NCBI GenBank assembly: GCA_964596165.1
Contig: CAZQTW010000020.1
Coordinates: 1 to 64,000 of the forward strand
DNA: 64,000 nt
Source: CAYUQT01 sp964596165
GTDB lineage: Bacteria; Planctomycetota; Phycisphaerae; UBA1845; JAFGLZ01
Direction: 5' to 3'
Position numbers and translations under genes: made by a program. This document shows, piece after piece, positions 45,971 through 55,134 of the stretch. A model generated the notes under the pieces. That model ran no database searches, had not been told where the DNA came from, and worked only from the letters and a program-made list of their open reading frames with translations. Numbering within the stretch: position 1 is the stretch's first letter; each line of letters opens with the position of its first letter.

Positions 45971-45999
45971 GCCGGCTCGCGCCCTGCGCCCGAGCCGAC
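45971..45999. terminator. Hairpin between convergent TRAP and RND genes
   Basis: CGGCTCG (45973-45979) pairs with CGAGCCG (45991-45997) across an 11-nt loop. It lies in the 72-bp gap between the plus-strand DctM stop and the minus-strand RND stop, and may serve both directions. No U-run is obvious. Confidence 0.35.
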
Positions 46000-46019
46000 A
46001 AACGCCGGCTCCGCCATTG

Positions 46020-49000
46020 TCAGCTCGTGACCTTGCTCTTCGCCTGGCGCCAAGCGGCCTCCTTGTACCGTTTCTCCACCTTGAACAAGCGAGAGACGAG
46101 AACAAAGGAGAGCGGGATGAAGAGCAGGTCGATGAACGTTGCGGAGAGCATTCCGCCGGTGACGGCGGTGCCGATGGCATTCATCGCGCCCGCCCCGGCG
46201 CCCGTGGCGGTGGCGAGCGGCAGGACGCCGAAGAAGAAGGCCAGCGACGTCATGATGACGGGTCGGAATCGCACTCGTAAGGCGCCGAGCGTCGCCTCGA
46301 TCAACCCTTCTCCGTGGGCCAGCCGCTCCTGAGTGAATTGAATGATCAGGATGGCATTCTTGGTGGTCAGCCCGAGGGTGGTCAAGATTCCGATTTGGAA
46401 GTACACGTCGTTGGGCAGTCCCCGCAGCCAAGTGGCCGCCGTCGCTCCGAAGGCTCCGAGCGGCAACATGAGCATGTTCGCCAGCGGGATCGGCCAACTT
46501 TCATACAAGGCGGCCACGCATAGGAAGATCACTAGGATCGAAAAGCCGTACAGAAGGTGTCCCTGGGAGCTGGCCATCCGCTCTTGGTAGGACAGTCCGG
46601 TCCAGTCGAAACCGACGCCGGCAGGCAGCTTGGAGGCGACGTCTTCCATGGCCTGCATCGCGTCGCCCGAACTCCTTCCCGGGGCCGGCTCGCCCCAGAT
46701 GTTCATCGAGGGGAACCCGTTGTATCGTTCGAGGCGGGCGGGTCCGTAGACCCAGCGGCCGGATGCGAAGGCGGACAAGGGGACCATCTTGCCCGCCGTG
46801 TTGCGGACGTAGAGTTTGTTGAGATCGGCAGGCAGCATGCGGTACGGCGCGTCCAGCTGAGCGTAAACTCGCTTGACCCGTCCGGCCTGGATGAAGTCGT
46901 TTACATAAGCCCCACCGAATGCCGCCGCGATGGTGTTGTGGACGGAGGTGATCGGGACCCCAAGCGCTCCTGCTCTTTCCCAATCCACGTCGAGCCGGTA
47001 CTCGGGCACGTCCTCCAGGCCGTTGGGTCGGACGACGGCCAGCCTCGGGTCCTTGGCCGCTAGAGCGATCAACTGGTTGCGGGCATCCATCAGCTTCTGG
47101 TGGCCCAGACCGCCGCGGTCCAGCAACTGGAAGTCGACGCCCTTGGCGTTGCCCAGTTCGACCACGGCGGGCGGCGGGAAAGCGAAGGCCATGGCGTTGC
47201 GCATCGTGGAGAAGGCGGCCGTGGCGCGGGCGGCCACCGCTTTTACCCTCAAGTCCGGCCGATCGCGGAGTCTCCAATTCTTGAGCTTGATGAAGACGAT
47301 GCCGTTGGCTTGAGACCTTCCCGAGAAGCCGATGCCGCAGATCGTCATGCAGGATTCCACCGCTTCCTTTTCGTTGTCCTGGAAGTAGCCTCTGACGCTA
47401 TCCACGGCCTTCTTGGTCTGTTCCAGGGTGGAGCCCGTGGGCAGAATGATCTGAGCCATCATCATCCCTTGGTCTTCATCGGGCACGTAGCCGGTGGGCA
47501 GGTAGCGGAAGAAGTACATCACGGCCGATACGATTAGGACGTAGACCACCAGGTAGCGTGACTTCCGTGAGAAGGACCGGCCGACGATTCCAACGTAGAT
47601 GTCTCTGATCCGGAAGAAGACACGGTCAAAGCGTCTGAAGAAGGGTCGGAGGAAGAAGATCGCGGCCTCGGCCGGTTCATGTCCCGCGGGCACGGGCTTG
47701 AGCAGGGAGGCGCAGAGCACCGGAGTCAGGATCAAGGCCACGAACACCGACAGCATCATCGAGGAGATGATGGTGATGGAGAACTGCCGGTAGATCACGC
47801 CCGTCGAGCCGGGGAAGAAGGCCATGGGACCGAAGACCGCCGAGAGCACCAAGCCGATGCCGATCAGGGCGCTGGTGATCTGTTCCATGGATTTGGCCGT
47901 CGCTTCCCTCGGTGAAAGCCCTTCCTCGCTCATGATCCGCTCGACGTTCTCGACGACCACGATGGCGTCGTCGACGAGCAGGCCGATGGCCAGCACCATT
48001 GCAAACATGGTCAGCATGTTGATGGAGAATCCGAAGAGATCGAGGGTTGCGAAGGTGCCCAGGAGCACGACCGGCACGGCGATGGTCGGGATCAGCGTGG
48101 CCCGCATGTTGCCCATGAAGAGCCACATGACCAGGAAGACCAATCCGATGGCCTCAAAGAGCGTTTTGACCACCTCTTCGATGGCCACCTCCACGAAGGG
48201 GGTGGTTTCGTAGGGATAAACGACCTTCAATCCGGGCGGGAAGAACCGGCTCATCTCCGCGAGCTTGGACTTCACGGCGGCGGCGGTGTCGAGGGCATTG
48301 GCGCCCGCCACCTGTCGGATGCCCATGGCGGCGGACGGTCTGCCGTTGTACCAGCCCTCGATTTCGTACGAGTCGGTTCCCAACTCGGCGCGCCCGACGT
48401 CGCTGATCCGCACGATGGAGCCGTCGGGGTTGATGCGGAGGGGTATGGCGGCGAACTCCTCGGGGGTTTTCAGCAGGCTCTGGACGACGATGGAGGCATT
48501 CAGTCGCTGACCCTCAACCGCCGGCGGCGCGCCGAACTGGCCGGCGGAGACCTCGACGTTGTAGGCCCGGAGGGCGGCGACCACATCTTCCATCGTCAGG
48601 GAGTACTTGGTCAGGGCGTCGGGATTCAGCCAGACGCGCATCGCGTATTGAGCGCCGAAATTCTCCACCTCGCCCACGCCCGGCACCCGGGCGAGCACCT
48701 TCTCCAGGTTGGATTGGGCGTAGTCTCTCAAGTCGTGGCCGTCCATACTGCCGTCTTCGGAGACCAGTCCCACGATCATCAGCCAGTTTCGGGTGGCCTT
48801 GCCGACCGTGACCCCTCGCCGTTGGACGACCTCGGGCAGGCTCGCCATGGCGAGTTGGAGCTTGTTCTGGACCTTGGCCCACGCCAGGTCCGGATCGGTA
48901 CCCGGAGCGAAGGTGAGCTCGATGCGCGAGGAACCGGCCGAATCGCTGTTGGCCGAGAGGTAGATCATCTGGTCGAGCCCGGTCATCTTCTGCTCGATGA

Positions 49001-49193
49001 TCTGGGTGACGCTGTTTTCGGTGGTTTCCGCCGAGGCCCCGGGGTAGAAAGACTGAATGTAGATCGAGGGCGGCGCGATGGGCGGATACTGCGACACGGG
49101 CAGGTTGTAGATGGCCAAACCGCCCGTCACCATGATGATGATGGCGATAACCCAGGCGAAGACCGGGCGATCGAGAAAGAACTTCGATAGCAT
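46020..49193 (-). CDS. RND efflux pump inner-membrane subunit (HAE1 family)
   Basis: The 1057-residue protein has the HAE-1 layout: an N-terminal FFLDRPVFAWVIAIIIMV helix, a central helix with DDAIVVVENVER (proton-relay aspartates), two large periplasmic loops, and twelve transmembrane helices. It exports drugs, lipids or small metabolites using proton flow, together with the adaptor encoded 14 bp upstream and an outer-membrane channel not present in this window. The start is ATG at 49191-49193. A longer frame upstream overlaps the adaptor gene and is rejected. Confidence 0.92.
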   Translation of the reverse strand: MLSKFFLDRPVFAWVIAIIIMVTGGLAIYNLPVSQYPPIAPPSIYIQSFYPGASAETTENSVTQIIEQKMTGLDQMIYLSANSDSAGSSRIELTFAPGTDPDLAWAKVQNKLQLAMASLPEVVQRRGVTVGKATRNWLMIVGLVSEDGSMDGHDLRDYAQSNLEKVLARVPGVGEVENFGAQYAMRVWLNPDALTKYSLTMEDVVAALRAYNVEVSAGQFGAPPAVEGQRLNASIVVQSLLKTPEEFAAIPLRINPDGSIVRISDVGRAELGTDSYEIEGWYNGRPSAAMGIRQVAGANALDTAAAVKSKLAEMSRFFPPGLKVVYPYETTPFVEVAIEEVVKTLFEAIGLVFLVMWLFMGNMRATLIPTIAVPVVLLGTFATLDLFGFSINMLTMFAMVLAIGLLVDDAIVVVENVERIMSEEGLSPREATAKSMEQITSALIGIGLVLSAVFGPMAFFPGSTGVIYRQFSITIISSMMLSVFVALILTPVLCASLLKPVPAGHEPAEAAIFFLRPFFRRFDRVFFRIRDIYVGIVGRSFSRKSRYLVVYVLIVSAVMYFFRYLPTGYVPDEDQGMMMAQIILPTGSTLEQTKKAVDSVRGYFQDNEKEAVESCMTICGIGFSGRSQANGIVFIKLKNWRLRDRPDLRVKAVAARATAAFSTMRNAMAFAFPPPAVVELGNAKGVDFQLLDRGGLGHQKLMDARNQLIALAAKDPRLAVVRPNGLEDVPEYRLDVDWERAGALGVPITSVHNTIAAAFGGAYVNDFIQAGRVKRVYAQLDAPYRMLPADLNKLYVRNTAGKMVPLSAFASGRWVYGPARLERYNGFPSMNIWGEPAPGRSSGDAMQAMEDVASKLPAGVGFDWTGLSYQERMASSQGHLLYGFSILVIFLCVAALYESWPIPLANMLMLPLGAFGATAATWLRGLPNDVYFQIGILTTLGLTTKNAILIIQFTQERLAHGEGLIEATLGALRVRFRPVIMTSLAFFFGVLPLATATGAGAGAMNAIGTAVTGGMLSATFIDLLFIPLSFVLVSRLFKVEKRYKEAAWRQAKSKVTS

Positions 49194-49207
49194 CGGGGGT
49201 GCTCCGT

Positions 49208-50437
49208 TCAGTGTGCGCTTGGGGCCGACTGGGTTGTCTTGGCAGCCGCCAGACCGTCCGACTGATCGGCGTCGAACGGGACGGCCTTGACGATGGCGCC
49301 GGGCCGAACCTTTTGAATGCCCTCCACGATCATCCGATCGCCGGATGCCAAGCCCGATGAGACGAGCCATTTATCGCCGATGGCGCGTTCGGTCTTGATC
49401 ATCCGCTGTTGGACTTTATCCTCGGCGTCGACGATCATCGCCGCGGGGTCCCCCTTGTGATCGCGGAAGACACCTTGCTGCGGGGCAAGGATGGCACCCG
49501 TGATGACCCCCTCCTTGACGACGGCCCGCACATACATGCCCGGCATAAGGAGGGACTTCGGATTCGGAAACACGATGCGCAGGGTATACGATCCGGTGGT
49601 CGGATCCACCGTGATGTCGCGAAACTGCAGGGTACCCTCGAGCGAGTACGGTGTGCCGTCTTCCAGGAGCAGCCGTACCGTTCTCGCGCCTTCGCCGTCC
49701 GTGCTGATCGCGCCCGTCTCCCACTGGCGCTTTAACCGCAACAAGTCGCTGGACGACTGCATCACGTTCACGTAGATCCGATCGATTTGCTGAATCGTCG
49801 TCAACGGCGCCATCTGCTCGGCCGTGACCAATGCGCCTTCGGTCACGGCCGAGTAGCCGATCCGGCCGGAGATCGGCGCCGTCACCACGGTCCATTCCAA
49901 GTTGAGCGCCGCCGTCTTCTGTTCGGACAGCGCCAGTTCAACGGCGGCCACGGCCGATTGCTCCGCGAAGAAGGCATCTTGGTATTCCTTCTCAGCGACG
50001 ACCTCACTCCGCTTGAGGTTCGTGAGTCGTTTGAGCTCGTACCGGGCCCGTCCGAGTTCGGCCTGTGCCCGTTTGACGTTTGCATTCGCGCGGTCCAAGT
50101 CGGCGGCGAACCGGCGAGGATCGATCTGATAAAGTTGTTGTCCGGCCTGGACGTCGGTGCCCTCCGTGAACAGTCGTTTCAAGATTACGCCGCCGACGCG
50201 TGGCCGCACTTCCGCGATGCGGTAGGCGGCGGTGCGTCCGGGCAACTCAGTCGTCAGAGACACCGTTTGCGGTATCACCGTGACGATCGAGACCGTCGGC
50301 GTTGGCGGCGCGGCTTGCTGTTGTTTTTCCTGACAGCCGACGAGCACCGCCGAGCCTACGACGGCGACGATGCGGAGGCCGCGGCCCATGAGTGTGGATG
50401 GCCGACGGACATGCAACCTTGGACTTCTCTCGGTCAT
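49208..50437 (-). CDS. RND periplasmic adaptor (membrane fusion) lipoprotein
   Basis: The 409-residue protein has a lipobox (VLVGC), a barrel-sandwich hybrid domain (LPGRTAAYRIAEVRPRVGG), an alpha-hairpin coiled coil (RANANVKRAQAELGRARYEL) and a C-terminal beta-barrel. It links the inner-membrane pump with an outer-membrane channel. The ATG at 50437 has AAGGA 8 nt upstream. It lies between the TetR repressor and the pump gene in the same direction. No outer-membrane channel gene follows the pump. Confidence 0.9.
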   Translation of the reverse strand: MTERSPRLHVRRPSTLMGRGLRIVAVVGSAVLVGCQEKQQQAAPPTPTVSIVTVIPQTVSLTTELPGRTAAYRIAEVRPRVGGVILKRLFTEGTDVQAGQQLYQIDPRRFAADLDRANANVKRAQAELGRARYELKRLTNLKRSEVVAEKEYQDAFFAEQSAVAAVELALSEQKTAALNLEWTVVTAPISGRIGYSAVTEGALVTAEQMAPLTTIQQIDRIYVNVMQSSSDLLRLKRQWETGAISTDGEGARTVRLLLEDGTPYSLEGTLQFRDITVDPTTGSYTLRIVFPNPKSLLMPGMYVRAVVKEGVITGAILAPQQGVFRDHKGDPAAMIVDAEDKVQQRMIKTERAIGDKWLVSSGLASGDRMIVEGIQKVRPGAIVKAVPFDADQSDGLAAAKTTQSAPSAH

Positions 50438-50513
50438 GGGTTTGTCCTTATTCAGGGGTGTCTTATGTCTCGAACCGTCGGGACGCTGTCTGGTGCGGGC
50501 GCTCGGTGCGGGT

Positions 50514-51101
50514 TCATGATTCCGGTTGTTCTCCGTTGGGTTGCGGTTGGGTCATTGCGAGTAGCTTCTCAATCACTCGCCGGCGCAGGTCTCCCTCGGG
50601 CACGGGAACTCGCATGGCTTGGGAGAGACACAATCCGTCGATCGCCAATCTCACGATGCTCGCGGTGGCCGGGTCAATTCCGTCGGATTCCAGCCGGGCC
50701 TGCCATTCGCGGACTCGCTGCCGGATCGGGTCGAGGAACTGCGGCTCACTGCCGATGGCGACGAGCATCGCGGTGTGAAGGGGCTGTTTCTCCGGATCGA
50801 GCAGCATGATGCGGGCGTTCACGTAGGCTCGCGTGAACGCGCCGGGGCGCACCGGATCGGCCGCCATGGCAACCGATTGAGCGGATTCCCGCCCCTTGGC
50901 ATGTCGTTCGACGATGGCGGTAATCAGGTCCGCCTTGGCGGGGAAGTGGTAGAGCAGGCCTCCCTTGCTGACGCCGGCCTCGTGGGCAACGGCTTCGAGC
51001 GTCAGATTTCTCACCCCCTCGCGGGCGACGATATGCTCCGCAGCGTCCAGTAGCCGGTCGCGGACAGGTGTGGAACCGCCAATTTCCGATGTGCTAGCCA
51101 T
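50514..51101 (-). CDS. TetR-family repressor of the efflux operon
   Basis: The 195-residue protein has an N-terminal HTH (RLLDAAEHIVAREGVRNLTL then VAHEAGVSKGGLLYHFPAK), characteristic of TetR/AcrR regulators. The C-terminal ligand-binding domain is of the TetR_C type. It probably represses its own gene plus the adaptor and pump. The ATG at 51101 is preferred; a GTG at 51113 is an alternative. Two perfect 16-bp palindromes upstream are its likely operators. Confidence 0.85.
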   Translation of the reverse strand: MASTSEIGGSTPVRDRLLDAAEHIVAREGVRNLTLEAVAHEAGVSKGGLLYHFPAKADLITAIVERHAKGRESAQSVAMAADPVRPGAFTRAYVNARIMLLDPEKQPLHTAMLVAIGSEPQFLDPIRQRVREWQARLESDGIDPATASIVRLAIDGLCLSQAMRVPVPEGDLRRRVIEKLLAMTQPQPNGEQPES

Positions 51102-51135
51102 GTGACGCAACACTCCCCTTGGAAGGTCGAGAACC

Positions 51136-51185
51136 GTACCGTCCAGACGGTACAGTTATATACCGTCCAGACGGTATACTGTCAA
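51136..51185 (-). promoter_or_regulatory. Promoter with twin TetR-type operators
   Basis: TACCGTCCAGACGGTA occurs at 51137-51152 and again at 51161-51176, 24 bp apart. Each is a perfect inverted repeat of TACCGTC with a 2-bp centre, and the second extends to 9-bp arms. On the minus strand TTGACA (51180-51185) and TATATA (51157-51162) have 17-bp spacing, so the second operator lies between the -35 and -10 boxes. Confidence 0.8.
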
Positions 51186-51372
51186 GGTGCCTGGCGCACG
51201 GTTCTCCCCTGGATGACTCATTAAATATTTGCAAAAAAGAAGTTGCGTTCAATATTGTTTTGATTTTCTTGTTGTTTGGTCTTGCTGCGGGTTCCTGGAA
51301 AGGCAGGTGGGGAATCCCCGGGATGGGCTGTATCGATGTTCCGTGTGGTGCCGCTGGGCGGTATTTGTTGCC

Positions 51373-52656
51373 CTACTTCTTGTTTTCGAAGAACACTCGC
51401 TGGGCCTTGCCCTCCTGTCTGGGCAGTCCGCCTATGGGGAAGACGTCACCTTTTGGGCTGAAGCCCAGGGCTTCCTTGAGGACCTTCTCGACCATGAAGC
51501 CGGTGACGCCGGGGTGAGCCTCGACGTTGATCCGAACATCCTTCACGCCGTCGGTTTCTTCAATGATGATCTGGTAATTCGAGCCGACGCCCGGAATCGA
51601 CATCAGTGCCTGCTCGACCTGTTTGGGGAAGAAATTGACGCCCTTGACGATGAGCATGTCGTCCAGTCTGCCCGCGATCGGCGCGATTCGCACATGCGTT
51701 CGCCCGCACGCGCACCGCTTGCGAGACACGATGTTGGTCAGGTCGCCCGTCTTGAAGCGGATGACCGGCAAAGCCTCCCGGGTCAGTGCGGTCACGACCA
51801 ACTCTCCCTGCCGGCCGTCTTCGACCTCCTTGTCGGTGTGAGGATCGACCACCTCAACGATGTAGTGGTCTTCCCAGACGTGAATCCCGTCGTGGGCGCT
51901 GCAATCCATTCCGAGTGTTCCGACACCGCCGGTTTCGGTCATTCCGTAGATGTCGAAGACGTCGACGTTCAGTCCCGACTGAATCTTCTTCTTCATGGAG
52001 TCGGAGAAGATCTCCGCACCGAAGATGCCTATCTTGAGTTCGGGTAGCTCAGTCTTCTGCTCTTGCAGGATCTCGATGATGCGGATGCCGTAGCTCACGA
52101 CGCCGGTGAGCACGCGTGTTCCGAAATCGCGAGCGAGCCGGACCTGCCGTGGCGTGTTTCCCGCGCCGGCCGGTATGACGAAGAGACCCGCCGCCCTCGC
52201 ACCGTGGTACATCCCAAATCCCCCGTTGAACAGGCCGAATGAGGGGGTGATCTGAACCGGATCGCCCTTGCGGGCGCCGGCCATGACATAGCACCGAGCC
52301 ATGCATTCCGCCCACTGTTCCAGGTCGGCCTGGGTATAGGGCATGACGATGGGCGTTCCGGTGGAACCGGAGGACATGTGCATTTCGACGAACTCCCGCT
52401 TGTCCACGCAGCTCAGCGACAGGGGGTAATTCGTGCGGAGGTCTTCCTTGTCCATCATGGGCAGCTTGGCCAGATCGTCCAACCGTGTGATGTCGCCCGG
52501 CTTGACGCCCGCCGCGTCAAATCGCTTCTTCTGGACGGGGTTGCACGTGTACACGTGCTTGACAATGTCTTTCAGGCGTCTGGTTTGGATCGTTCGCAGG
52601 CGATCTAGCGAGGCCGTCTCCATGTCCTTATTGAAGAAACCACTCGTTCGCCTCAT
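51373..52656 (-). CDS. Phenylacetate-CoA ligase-like adenylate-forming enzyme
   Basis: The 427-residue protein has the AMP-binding signature SSGSTGTP, YGMTETGG, a GRLDDMLIVKG hinge and the CACGRTH segment common in PaaK-type ligases. It would join an aryl acid to CoA using ATP (AMP-forming), or work backwards. Its ATG overlaps the iorB stop (ATGA) and it is the last gene of the iorA-iorB-ligase operon, which suggests aryl-acetate metabolism. The ATG at 52656 has GGGAGG upstream; a GTG two codons earlier is less likely. Confidence 0.88.
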   Translation of the reverse strand: MRRTSGFFNKDMETASLDRLRTIQTRRLKDIVKHVYTCNPVQKKRFDAAGVKPGDITRLDDLAKLPMMDKEDLRTNYPLSLSCVDKREFVEMHMSSGSTGTPIVMPYTQADLEQWAECMARCYVMAGARKGDPVQITPSFGLFNGGFGMYHGARAAGLFVIPAGAGNTPRQVRLARDFGTRVLTGVVSYGIRIIEILQEQKTELPELKIGIFGAEIFSDSMKKKIQSGLNVDVFDIYGMTETGGVGTLGMDCSAHDGIHVWEDHYIVEVVDPHTDKEVEDGRQGELVVTALTREALPVIRFKTGDLTNIVSRKRCACGRTHVRIAPIAGRLDDMLIVKGVNFFPKQVEQALMSIPGVGSNYQIIIEETDGVKDVRINVEAHPGVTGFMVEKVLKEALGFSPKGDVFPIGGLPRQEGKAQRVFFENKK

Positions 52657-53237
52657 ATGCACTTCCTCCCGGCGTCAAAGGCTCGAAGATTCACGTCGCG
52701 ATGTCTCGCAGGCACACAGGATATGACGGCCTGCTGCCAGGCTTCGAGCGGCAAGTCCAATCCGCCGCTCATCGCCCCGATTATCACCAGGTTCGCGGCG
52801 CGGATGTTACCGAGTTCCGCTGCCTTGGCCACCGCATCGAGGTAGATCAATCGCTTGAAGGTCCTCCGCAGTCGTTCCTCGCCGTCTGTCGGGTAGGTCG
52901 CGGTGCCCGACGACACCGTGACGGGGATGACCATTTGGCTGCTCACGACGGCCAAGCCGTTCGGGGCCAGGTAGTGCGCGTAACGGAGGGCCTCGATTTG
53001 CTCGAGGCCGGCCAGAACACGAGCCGTCTCCGCAGGTACCAGTGGGCTGTGAACCTCGCGTCCGTAGCGGACCTGGGCGATGACGGATCCGCCTCGCTGC
53101 GCCATTCCGTGGACTTCGTTGGTTTTCACGCGGTGACCGGCGTTCATGGCCGCACGGGCCAGGATTTCGCTTGCCAGGAGGACTCCTTGGCCGCCGACAC
53201 CCGCGAACACCGCGCTGGTTGTATGGTCCGAACTCAT
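52653..53237 (-). CDS. iorB: Indolepyruvate ferredoxin oxidoreductase beta subunit
   Basis: The 194-residue protein has the gamma-type domain motifs FAGVGGQGVLLASEIL and NEVHGMAQRGGSV, matching IorB. It contributes to oxidative decarboxylation of aryl pyruvates (from Trp, Phe or Tyr) to aryl-acetyl-CoA, passing electrons to ferredoxin. It overlaps iorA by ATGA at its start and the ligase gene at its end, so all three are translationally coupled. Confidence 0.9.
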   Translation of the reverse strand: MSSDHTTSAVFAGVGGQGVLLASEILARAAMNAGHRVKTNEVHGMAQRGGSVIAQVRYGREVHSPLVPAETARVLAGLEQIEALRYAHYLAPNGLAVVSSQMVIPVTVSSGTATYPTDGEERLRRTFKRLIYLDAVAKAAELGNIRAANLVIIGAMSGGLDLPLEAWQQAVISCVPARHRDVNLRAFDAGRKCI

Positions 53238-54985
53238 GTTGCTGCCCCGGACGAAATCGCGTGGAAGGGGCAGACCTGCTCACACAGGCCGCAGCCGCCG
53301 CACAGATGCTCATTGATTCTCAGTACGTTGTCATGGGCTTCCATCGCCGGGCAGCCCAGCTTCAGGCACAGCTTACAGCGCTTGCAGGTGTCCTCGTTTA
53401 TCACCTTCGGCGGTTTGGCCGGCTGTCGATCCTGCAACGGACACGGCGCGATGGAGACAATCAGTGAAGGTTCGTCCGCCCGGATCTCCTCGTCGAGCAC
53501 GTTCTGAACCCGCTTCAGATCGTACGGATTGATCTCGTGGACCCGCCGGATGCCGCACGCCCGGCCGATCTCCGCGATCGACAGTGCCACCGTCTCTTCT
53601 CCCATGAGCGTGCGACCGGTGCCGGGGTGATCCTGATGGCCGGTCATCGCCGTCGTACGGTTGTCCACCACGATGATGGTCGAGGTTCCCTTGTTGTAGA
53701 CGAGGTCCAGCAGTCCGGTGATGCCCGAGTGGAAGAACGTCGAATCGCCCACGATGCCGACGACCTTTCTGGGTTCGCCGGCCTTCTCGAATCCCTGGGC
53801 CATCGAGATGCCCGCACCCATGCAGATGATGGTGTCCATTCGGTCGAGCGGTTTGAAGACACCCAGGCTGTAGCAGCCGATGTCGCCGGTGACGACGACG
53901 TCGTGTTTGCCCAAAGCGGCGAAGATGCCGCGGTGCGGACATGCCGGACAAAGCACGGGCGGTCGGACGGGGAGATCGCTCGCCACGGCGGGCGGTGCCG
54001 GAATGGTGTAGGCCCGTCCCTCCATCTTGGCCTTGGCCGCTTGGAGGATCGTCGGGTTGAGTTCACCTACCCCCGGCACGAATTCGCGGCCCCGGCAACG
54101 AATGCCCAAGGCCTTGGCCCGCTGTTCAAGGATGTCGTCCAATTCCTCCACGACGAGGACCTGTTGGACTCCTTGGGCGAATTGCCGGATCAGTGCGTCG
54201 GGGAACGGAAACGCGAAACCCAGTTTGAGCACGGAGGCCTCCGGCCAGACTTCTCGCACATACTGGTAGGCGATCGATGCAGTGATGATGCCCAGAGATC
54301 TGTCGCGCCATTCGATCCGGTTGGCCGGCGAACTCACGGCGGCCTCGGTCAGCCGATCCAGGCGCTTCTCCAACTCGATTCGCATGAGGCGACCCCACAT
54401 GGGGATCGGCACGTATCGCGGCGGATTTTTCTTGAAGCCGATCGGACGATCGGGCTTGCAGCGGTTGCCCAATTCCACCAGGCTCCTCGAATGACTGACG
54501 CGCGTGGTGGACCTGAGAATCACGGGGGTTCGAAACGCCTCGGAGACCTCCATTGCCAGTGCGACGAAGTCCTTGGCCTCTTGCGAGTCGGACGGCTCGA
54601 AAACCGGGACCTTGGCCAACCGGGCGTAGTGTCGCGTGTCCTGTTCGGTTTGAGAGGAATGTTGTCCGGGATCGTCGGCCACGCAAACGATCAGACCGGC
54701 GTCGACGCCCACGTAGCTGAGTGTCATGAGGGGGTCGGCGGCCACGTTGAGGCCGACGTTTTTCATTGTGACGACGGATCGGGCGCCCGCGTAAGAGGCT
54801 CCGATCGCCATTTCAAGCGCCACTTTTTCGTTCGGTGACCATTCGCAGTAGATGTCCTGTTTGAAGTGGGCAATGCCTTCGAGGATTTCGGTGGACGGCG
54901 TTCCGGGATAGCCGGCGGCAACGGCGACCCCTGCCTCCCAGGCGCCTCGGGCAATCGCCTCATTTCCCGACAGGAGTTCGATCAA
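53234..54985 (-). CDS. iorA: Indolepyruvate ferredoxin oxidoreductase alpha subunit
   Basis: The 583-residue protein has pyrimidine-binding and TPP domains (GYPGTPSTEILEG, CPACPHRGIFAAL, GDIGCYSLG, MGAGISMAQG). The C-terminus carries two ferredoxin-type Cys motifs: CKRCKLCLKLGCP and CGGCGLCEQVCP. Cofactors would be TPP and two [4Fe-4S] clusters. The start is a TTG with GGAGA 7 nt upstream. It begins the operon and implies low-potential ferredoxin metabolism. Confidence 0.92.
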   Translation of the reverse strand: MIELLSGNEAIARGAWEAGVAVAAGYPGTPSTEILEGIAHFKQDIYCEWSPNEKVALEMAIGASYAGARSVVTMKNVGLNVAADPLMTLSYVGVDAGLIVCVADDPGQHSSQTEQDTRHYARLAKVPVFEPSDSQEAKDFVALAMEVSEAFRTPVILRSTTRVSHSRSLVELGNRCKPDRPIGFKKNPPRYVPIPMWGRLMRIELEKRLDRLTEAAVSSPANRIEWRDRSLGIITASIAYQYVREVWPEASVLKLGFAFPFPDALIRQFAQGVQQVLVVEELDDILEQRAKALGIRCRGREFVPGVGELNPTILQAAKAKMEGRAYTIPAPPAVASDLPVRPPVLCPACPHRGIFAALGKHDVVVTGDIGCYSLGVFKPLDRMDTIICMGAGISMAQGFEKAGEPRKVVGIVGDSTFFHSGITGLLDLVYNKGTSTIIVVDNRTTAMTGHQDHPGTGRTLMGEETVALSIAEIGRACGIRRVHEINPYDLKRVQNVLDEEIRADEPSLIVSIAPCPLQDRQPAKPPKVINEDTCKRCKLCLKLGCPAMEAHDNVLRINEHLCGGCGLCEQVCPFHAISSGAAT

Positions 54986-55134
54986 GAAAGGTTCTCCGCG
55001 TACAGCCGTGCGGTGCGAAACCCATACCCGCCAAACGAATCATGGGCCGAATCCGGGCCACAGGTCCTTTGGCGACCCATCCAAAGATCGGGCATTATAG
55101 CGTCGGATGAATGACGAGGATATGCGGTCCGCAA

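Noticed and set aside
49787..50809. Plus-strand frame across the adaptor and TetR genes
   Set aside because: It is a shadow of two well-supported minus-strand genes.
51119..51517. Hydrophobic reading frame near the efflux promoter
   Set aside because: It overlaps the ligase gene end and the twin operators, with no SD or homology.
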